Source: Candidatus Arcticimaribacter sp. UBA7428 (lineage in GTDB: Bacteria > Bacteroidota > Bacteroidia > Flavobacteriales > Flavobacteriaceae). Taken from it: a DNA stretch of 30,945 bases. A program made the translations under genes and the position numbers. The notes beneath the pieces were generated by a model. The model was not told the DNA's origin and made no database searches. It saw only the letters and a list, made by a program, of their open reading frames with translations. This document shows, in pieces, positions 25,753-30,945 of the stretch (position 1 is its first letter; each line of letters starts with the position of its first letter). Location: contig DLQQ01000066.1 of the NCBI GenBank assembly GCA_002477625.1, forward strand, positions 1-30,945, given 5' to 3'.

Positions 25753-26455
25753 TCAGAATTTGTAGCGATTTTGGTTTTGAAAAGCCAAGCAAATGTAATT
25801 CAAAATACCGTATTAGAGTTTCCAATAGTTCACGCCTTTTCGTTCGATTTAACTTGAGGTTGATATTAGCTCCAAAATTCATGCCTAATAATTCTCGGAA
25901 TACAGGAACCTGACTTCCTTCTAGGTGTTGTTCTCGCGGCATACTGCTTTCAAAACAACCCGTTTCTAGGTTAAAATAAAGTGCGTCCAAGGGTTCTTCG
26001 TTTGGGAAAAAGCCCAGATATTTGGTTAGGTTTATCAAGAAAACCAAATGAAAATCACTGATGTTATCGTTAGAATCTAGCCAATTTAAAGCAGTTTCAA
26101 GAAAAAGATAGAGTGCCGGATTGGTTTCTTCTTCTTGAATTGCATTTTTAAGGGTTTCTGCAAGAAATTGAACCAAGGCGTTTTTTTCAATCCTGTTTGG
26201 AATGGTTTGATAAGGCGAGATGACTTTAACTTCCTTAAGAAATTGAAGTTTCCCATTATTCTTATGATCAAAAAGAATTTCAAGCTGGGTAAGCACTTGA
26301 AATTGAGATTTGCGAATAGCCCCTTTTTTAGCGGTTAAAATACCTTTTAAAATAAAGGATTGTTTCCCAACCAGCTGGGTATAACAATGTGCAATTAGAC
26401 TACTGTCACTGTATTTAAGCGTATGGAGCACAATGGCCTTAGTCCTTACTAACAT
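25727..26455 (-). CDS. recO: DNA repair protein RecO
   Basis: RecO helps load RecA on SSB-coated DNA in the RecFOR pathway. The 242-residue protein opens with the OB fold (MLVRTKAIVLHTLKYSDSSLIAHCYTQ), has KGAIRKSQFQVLTQLEI, and ends in the helical domain with LLETLIRYFELHLLGF, which fits the family. The zinc cysteines found in some RecO proteins are absent (YFNLETGCFESS in that region). It starts 3 bases after gdhA, and its last bases overlap the start of the TonB receptor gene. The RecO call is good; sequence identity in this family is always low. Confidence 0.92.
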   Translation of the reverse strand: MLVRTKAIVLHTLKYSDSSLIAHCYTQLVGKQSFILKGILTAKKGAIRKSQFQVLTQLEILFDHKNNGKLQFLKEVKVISPYQTIPNRIEKNALVQFLAETLKNAIQEEETNPALYLFLETALNWLDSNDNISDFHLVFLINLTKYLGFFPNEEPLDALYFNLETGCFESSMPREQHLEGSQVPVFRELLGMNFGANINLKLNRTKRRELLETLIRYFELHLLGFSKPKSLQILNEIFDDVS

Positions 26456-26458
26456 AGA

Positions 26459-27799
26459 TTAAACAACTCCTTGAGCAAGCATTGCGTCAGCGACTTTAAC
26501 AAAACCTGCGATATTAGCCCCTTTCACATAGTTTACATAACCTTCTTCTTGTCCAAATTCTACACAAGATTGATGAATTTCACTCATGATGTTTTTTAAA
26601 CGGTTGTCTACCTCTTCTCTAGTCCAATTGTACCGCAAGGAATTTTGAGCCATTTCGAGACCAGATACTGCAACACCCCCAGCATTAGAAGCTTTTCCGG
26701 GTGCAAAAAGAACTTTATTTTCGGTAAATGCATGAATAGCTTCGGGAGTTGTAGGCATATTAGCTCCTTCTCCGACACAAATACAACCACTTTTAATTAA
26801 CCGTTCGGCATCTTCTAAATGAAGTTCATTTTGAGTAGCGCAAGGAAGCGCTACATCACAGGGCACTTCCCATGGGGTTTTATCTGCGTGATACACTGCA
26901 TTGGGGTAGCGATCGATGTATTCTTTAATGCGGCCTCGCTGTACATTTTTGATGTCCATGATATGGCTTAGTTTTTCAGCATCTATTCCATCTTGGTCAT
27001 AGATGTATCCTCCAGAATCAGAAAGCGTACGTACTATTCCACCCAATTGAATTACTTTCTCTGCAGCATACTGAGCTACGTTTCCAGAACCAGAAACTAC
27101 AACGTTCTTGCCGTCTAAGTTTGTCCCTATGTTTTCGAGCATTTTTTGTGCAAAGTAGACCACTCCATATCCTGTAGCTTCAGGTCGAATAAGCGATCCA
27201 CCCCAACTTACCCCTTTTCCGGTAAGTACTCCTGTAAATTCATTTGCCAAACGTTTGTATTGCCCAAAGAGGTATCCGATTTCTCGGCCCCCTACACCGA
27301 TATCACCTGCTGGGATATCTCGATTTGCACCAATATGACGGAATAATTCGGACATAAAACTTTGACAAAAACGCATTACTTCGTTATCACTTTTTCCTTT
27401 GGGATCGAAATCAGAACCTCCTTTTCCACCGCCCATAGGAAGGGTAGTAAGAGCGTTTTTGAAAACCTGTTCAAAGGCTAAAAATTTTAGGACGCTTAGG
27501 TTTACGCTTGGGTGAAATCGCAAGCCCCCCTTATAGGGTCCAATCGCCGAATTCATTTCAATTCGATACCCGCGATTAACTTGAATTTCATTTTGGTCAT
27601 CCAACCAAGCTACCCGAAAAAAGACAACACGTTCGGGCTCCACCATTCGGAGTAAAATATTTTGACCGTAGTAAATATCGTTTTTTACAATATAGGGGAT
27701 TACATTTTCAGCAACTTCTGTCACTGCCTGCATGAACTCTGGTTCATTTTGATTTCTTACTTGAACCTCTGCTAAAAATTGATCAATGATTTTTTTCAT
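26459..27799 (-). CDS. gdhA: NADP-type glutamate dehydrogenase
   Basis: It makes glutamate from 2-oxoglutarate and ammonia. I start at the ATG at 27799 (MKKIIDQFLAEVQVRNQNEPEF), giving 446 residues, the length of the hexameric NADP-type enzyme. A further ATG seven codons upstream adds no family sequence. Motifs: GYRIEMNSAIGPYKGGLRFH; the catalytic Lys126 in PMGGGKGGSDFDPKGKS; GVGGREIGYLFGQYKR; and the nucleotide-binding SGSGNVAQYAAEK. It follows radA by 68 bases with a possible own promoter and precedes recO by only 3 bases, so recO and the receptor gene probably depend on it for expression. Confidence 0.96.
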   Translation of the reverse strand: MKKIIDQFLAEVQVRNQNEPEFMQAVTEVAENVIPYIVKNDIYYGQNILLRMVEPERVVFFRVAWLDDQNEIQVNRGYRIEMNSAIGPYKGGLRFHPSVNLSVLKFLAFEQVFKNALTTLPMGGGKGGSDFDPKGKSDNEVMRFCQSFMSELFRHIGANRDIPAGDIGVGGREIGYLFGQYKRLANEFTGVLTGKGVSWGGSLIRPEATGYGVVYFAQKMLENIGTNLDGKNVVVSGSGNVAQYAAEKVIQLGGIVRTLSDSGGYIYDQDGIDAEKLSHIMDIKNVQRGRIKEYIDRYPNAVYHADKTPWEVPCDVALPCATQNELHLEDAERLIKSGCICVGEGANMPTTPEAIHAFTENKVLFAPGKASNAGGVAVSGLEMAQNSLRYNWTREEVDNRLKNIMSEIHQSCVEFGQEEGYVNYVKGANIAGFVKVADAMLAQGVV

Positions 27800-27843
27800 A
27801 AAAGGAATATTAAAAAACAAGAATACATTATAATTTGATGAAA

Positions 27844-27876
27844 CGAATGTAGTTTTTTTGTTTCTTACTACACAAA
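27844..27876 (-). promoter_or_regulatory. Possible promoter for gdhA
   Basis: On the minus strand, TTTG (plus 27873-27876, at the end of radA) is followed after 21 bases by TACATTCG (plus 27844-27851), one mismatch from TAnnTTTG. The gdhA ATG is 44 bases downstream. Confidence 0.35.
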
Positions 27877-29229
27877 TAAAAGAGCAACAACTTCTTCAAT
27901 TTTTGTAAGTGCTAACACATTGATTCCTTTTGAACTATACTTGTTTTTCGTTCCTTTTGAATTTACAATGGTTTCAAAGCCTAATTTTTCAGCTTCAGTA
28001 ATGCGTTGATCCAGTTTGGAAACGGGACGCAATTCTCCTGAGAGCCCAATTTCGGCAGCAAAACAAGTTTCTTTTGGAAGTGCAATATCGTGGTAGCTCG
28101 ATAAAATTGCAGCTACGACAGCTAAGTCAATTGCGGGGTCTTCGCTGCTTATTCCACCAGTAATATTCAAGAAAACATCTTTACTTCCAAGTTGGAATCC
28201 GGCTCTTTTTTCTAAAACCGCCAAAAGCATATTGAGTCGTTTTGCATTAAATCCAGTAGTGCTTCTCTGGGGCGTTCCGTATACTGCGGTGCTAACCAGT
28301 GCTTGTACTTCGATCATAAGGGGACGAATGCCCTCAACAGTAGCCGCAATAGCATGTCCACTCATTTCTCGATCTGTTTGTGAAATGAGGAGTTCGCTGG
28401 GGTTGGTAACGATTCGAAGCCCAGAAGACAACATTTCATAGATGCCTATTTCGGCTGTAGACCCAAAACGATTTTTTTGTGCTCTTATGATGCGGTAGAT
28501 GTGGTTTCTGTCGCCTTCGAATTGCAAGACCGTATCTACCATATGCTCCAATACTTTAGGACCAGCAATAGCGCCATCTTTTGTAATATGACCTACTAAT
28601 AAAACGGGTGTGTGGGTTTTTTTTGCAAACTGAATGAGCTCTGAAGTACATTCTTTAATCTGAGACACACTACCCGCACTGCTTTCAACGTATTGTGTTT
28701 GCAACGTTTGAATCGAGTCAATGATTACAATATCCGGCTCTAGCGCTTCAATTTGTTTAAAAATCTTTTGTGTTAGCGTTTCACTGAGAATAAAACAATT
28801 TTCGTTTTCTGCCTCAATTCGCTCCGCTCGTAGCTTGATTTGTTTTTGACTTTCTTCGCCTGATACATAAAGAACTTTTCCTATGATTTGAAGAGAAATT
28901 TGAAGGAGTAAGGTAGATTTTCCAATCCCGGGTTCTCCTCCCAAAAGCGTAACAGAACCGGGAACAAGACCTCCGCCTAAAACCCGATTCAATTCAGGAT
29001 CATTCGTTGAAATTCTAGGCTCTTTATCGGTATCAATTTTTTGAATTCGAATGGGTACCGCTTCTTTGCTTTTCGATGTTTTTGGCGCTATCCAACCCTT
29101 TTCTTTGGGCTTCTCTACAACCTCCTCTACTAGTGTATTCCACTCTTTACAGCCGTTACACTGTCCTTGCCATTTGGCATGAGCAGTTCCACACTTTTGA
29201 CAAAAAAAAGTAGTCTTTACTTTACTCAT
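27868..29229 (-). CDS. radA: DNA repair protein RadA
   Basis: RadA (Sms) is a RecA-like helicase that helps branch migration in recombination. The protein is 453 residues. The N-terminal zinc ribbon is complete (Cys10, Cys13, Cys24, Cys27). Walker A is GGEPGIGKST (97-106), Walker B lies in DIVIIDSIQT, and the RadA-specific KNRFG is at 252-256. A Lon-like C-terminal domain follows (NITGGISSEDPAIDLAVVAA, ELRPVSKLDQRI). It starts 8 bases after the esterase-like gene and is read with it. Unlike several neighbours in this window it keeps all its zinc ligands. Confidence 0.97.
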   Translation of the reverse strand: MSKVKTTFFCQKCGTAHAKWQGQCNGCKEWNTLVEEVVEKPKEKGWIAPKTSKSKEAVPIRIQKIDTDKEPRISTNDPELNRVLGGGLVPGSVTLLGGEPGIGKSTLLLQISLQIIGKVLYVSGEESQKQIKLRAERIEAENENCFILSETLTQKIFKQIEALEPDIVIIDSIQTLQTQYVESSAGSVSQIKECTSELIQFAKKTHTPVLLVGHITKDGAIAGPKVLEHMVDTVLQFEGDRNHIYRIIRAQKNRFGSTAEIGIYEMLSSGLRIVTNPSELLISQTDREMSGHAIAATVEGIRPLMIEVQALVSTAVYGTPQRSTTGFNAKRLNMLLAVLEKRAGFQLGSKDVFLNITGGISSEDPAIDLAVVAAILSSYHDIALPKETCFAAEIGLSGELRPVSKLDQRITEAEKLGFETIVNSKGTKNKYSSKGINVLALTKIEEVVALLFV

Positions 29230-29237
29230 TTATGCTA

Positions 29238-30371
29238 CTATTTAAGAGATTCAATTTTATTTAAGATCAAATCTTTGGTTACAAAATCAATGGGATCAAG
29301 GGTATATGCTCGTTCATAATTTTTAAGTGCCTTTTTAGTGTTACCGGTAATTTCATAGGCAAAACCATTAAAATAATGGCCCAACATGGTGGTGGGATAA
29401 TCTTCAAGGGCCAAATCGCCTAAAACAAACAGGGATTCTGCATCTGACTTTTTTTGAGCCGCTGCAAAAACAGCCATCAGATCATTTAAAATATAGCGTT
29501 TTTGAATCCCCAATTGAGTTGATATTTTTTGATATTTTTTAACGAGGTAGTTATGCGATGGGAGAGAGTCTTTTAAAATATTTTCTCGGTATTCTTTTGG
29601 GCTGATTGGCTGATAAACCCTAAAAACCCCTTCAAGTGCAATTGGAATTGAATAGGCAGGGGTAGAAAATTCATCGGGAAAAGAAAACGCATCTGTAGTC
29701 AATATGAATTGCTTATTTTTTTGTTTTTTAAGTTCCTCAGTTAAAAGGCTAATGTTGTTTTTTTGTCTTCTGGGAAGGTTCCCAGAATTAGAAATATAAT
29801 AATTCGTCGTTTTTTTAATGTTAGCTGCGTTTACGGTCAAAGGCTCAATAATTTGAGCCGAAACCTCGGGTGTAATTGCAATATAGGATGAAAACATATT
29901 CGGACCATTCAGCAAAAAATAGTTCATAAAGTTCGCAGACTTATTTTTTCCGATCAGCACTTTCAAGTTTGAAATTGGGTATTGAATTGAGAGTCGCTGT
30001 ACAACATCCGAAACAATGAATTGTTTGAAATTAGATCCTCGAGTGCTCAATTGTCCTGAGTTTTTATCTGTTTCGCAATCGCGTACTACTTGATATGGTC
30101 CTTCTTGTCGCACTCCAACTACAATAGACTTTGGCATATAGTCGATTTTAGACAAAAAGCGAACATTAGCCACTACAAGGTCAAATAATTCATGTCCTTC
30201 CAATACAACAATTAACGGCAGTTGATCAAGGGATCCTTCTTCTATTTCGGGAATATACAAATCTATTATTCGTGTGGTTCCTAGAACCGAAGACTCAATG
30301 GTTTCTGTTGTAATTTGCGCTTGGAGCATAAAGCTTGACAAAACCAATAGTGTTAATAATGAGCGAATCAT
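29238..30371 (-). CDS. Secreted esterase-fold protein without nucleophile, with C-terminal TPR
   Basis: A 377-residue exported protein (signal RSLLTLLVLSSFMLQAQ). Residues of about 25-250 resemble the esterase-D/BesA-like alpha/beta hydrolases of Bacteroidota: LPLIVVLEGHELFDLV, KSIVVGVRQEG, DVVQRLSIQYPISNLKVLIG. At the nucleophile elbow, where active members have G-x-S-x-G, the sequence is G-K-N-K-S (141-145), so the serine position is Asn143. The residues after about 330 (GHYFNGFAYEITGNTKKALKNYERAYTLDP) form one TPR repeat. It is probably not a standard esterase and may bind rather than cut. It lies between the flippase gene (30-base gap) and radA (8-base gap). Confidence 0.75.
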   Translation of the reverse strand: MIRSLLTLLVLSSFMLQAQITTETIESSVLGTTRIIDLYIPEIEEGSLDQLPLIVVLEGHELFDLVVANVRFLSKIDYMPKSIVVGVRQEGPYQVVRDCETDKNSGQLSTRGSNFKQFIVSDVVQRLSIQYPISNLKVLIGKNKSANFMNYFLLNGPNMFSSYIAITPEVSAQIIEPLTVNAANIKKTTNYYISNSGNLPRRQKNNISLLTEELKKQKNKQFILTTDAFSFPDEFSTPAYSIPIALEGVFRVYQPISPKEYRENILKDSLPSHNYLVKKYQKISTQLGIQKRYILNDLMAVFAAAQKKSDAESLFVLGDLALEDYPTTMLGHYFNGFAYEITGNTKKALKNYERAYTLDPIDFVTKDLILNKIESLK

Positions 30372-30401
30372 AAAAAAATATTTAATGCGAGCTTAAGGTA
30401 C

Positions 30402-30945
30402 TTACTTTTTTCGATTCAACAGGGGTAAAGCAAAAAAGGAAAGACCCCCAAAGATTAATACCATGACGGTTTGAGCGGTCCACATAATCCATCCAAATGC
30501 CAGGCTAGATTCTTTTGAAATCCCGTAACTTATCAAAACTAAAGAAACTGAAAAAGGATAAATTCCGATACCTCCATTGGTAGCTGAAATGGTTATGGCA
30601 CCTACTAAAAACCCAATCAACAGGGCTTCAAAAGGGAGATCAACCGTTTCGGGCAGTGCCCATTTTACGATATAAAACATAAAAATATAGAGGCCCCAAA
30701 TTAAAAAGGTATGGAAAAGATAAGCCCATTTTTTAGGCATTTTTACTAAGGTCATTACACCTTCAGTAAGCCCCTCAATCAGTCCGATGATTTTAAGTGC
30801 AATAACCGATTTCGAGCGTTTAAGCTGTTTGACTAAAACCCTGAGCCCTAGACCGACCAATAAGATCGTGATCACTAGGGTTGTTGGGTTAAAAGATTGT
30901 TCTTTTAAAAACAACATGATGAAATCGAACTGAATCAATAGCGCA
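30402..30945 (-). CDS. Lysylphosphatidylglycerol-synthase-type membrane protein (UPF0104/YbhN), 5' end outside window
   Basis: The C-terminal 180 residues or so of a polytopic membrane protein; the reading frame runs off the right edge, so the TTG near 30938 is not the real start. At least four hydrophobic segments are visible, plus the conserved block FLVGAITISATNGGIGIYPF, which is the G-G-x-G-x-x-P signature of the LPG_synthase_TM/UPF0104 family. Members are flippases or lipid-related proteins of uncertain substrate. It ends in a basic tail NRKK. It precedes the esterase-like gene and radA; from memory, this order, often with panD further upstream, is common in flavobacteria. Confidence 0.8.
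   Translation of the reverse strand, partial: ALLIQFDFIMLFLKEQSFNPTTLVITILLVGLGLRVLVKQLKRSKSVIALKIIGLIEGLTEGVMTLVKMPKKWAYLFHTFLIWGLYIFMFYIVKWALPETVDLPFEALLIGFLVGAITISATNGGIGIYPFSVSLVLISYGISKESSLAFGWIMWTAQTVMVLIFGGLSFFALPLLNRKK

Noticed and set aside
1..30945. Mobile element, phage, CRISPR, toxin-antitoxin or defence island
   Set aside because: No transposase, integrase, repeat array, terminal inverted repeat or tRNA was seen. All genes fit chromosomal housekeeping or envelope roles, and composition looks even throughout.

Overview
The window reads as ordinary chromosome from a marine-type member of the Flavobacteriaceae (Bacteroidota). Three things point there. The base composition is AT-rich and the proteins resemble flavobacterial ones. 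The gene orders are ones I know from this family: pdxA-DUF177-rpmF-fabH-accB-accC, ileS-traR/dksA-lspA, and flippase-esterase-radA. The promoters, where readable, fit the Bacteroidota pattern TTTG-N17-23-TAnnTTTG rather than the E. coli type. All family calls come from reading motifs by eye; no search was run.

Layout. Positions 1-995 hold two broken genes fused head to tail: the middle of a PlsC-like acyltransferase, and a PdxA without its N-terminal quarter. Positions 1030-4857 are a fatty-acid and ribosome cluster (DUF177, rpmF, terminator, fabH, accB, accC) closed by a two-way terminator. Positions 4910-7728 on the minus strand carry tdk-alr (overlapping ATGA) and asd, covering DNA precursor and cell-wall amino acid supply. 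Positions 7808-11195 on the plus strand carry an unknown acidic protein, a DoxX-like membrane protein, rsmI and recJ. Positions 11180-16888 on the minus strand carry uvrC, a DUF3108 protein, an M23 lipoprotein peptidase and pgi. A plus-strand folate gene (16970-17539) faces lspA. The minus-strand group ileS, traR/dksA, a secreted protein and lspA fills 17536-22564. A GNAT acetyltransferase (22646-23239) faces the last minus-strand run: flippase (cut by the window end), degenerate esterase, radA, gdhA, recO and a TonB-dependent receptor of haem-receptor type.

Genes are densely packed. No stretch over 300 bases lacks a gene; the longest gap between genes is 126 bases. Three of four convergent gene pairs overlap at their stop codons. 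I saw no tRNA, rRNA, CRISPR array, insertion sequence, phage gene or defence system.

I found no undescribed multi-gene system. The points most worth a second look are: the acyltransferase/pdxA junction at the left edge; the isoleucyl-tRNA synthetase with GIHH in place of HIGH; an M23 peptidase with Cys at a zinc-ligand position; an esterase-fold protein without its nucleophile; and several short dyads in the promoter regions of fabH, asd, uvrC and ileS.
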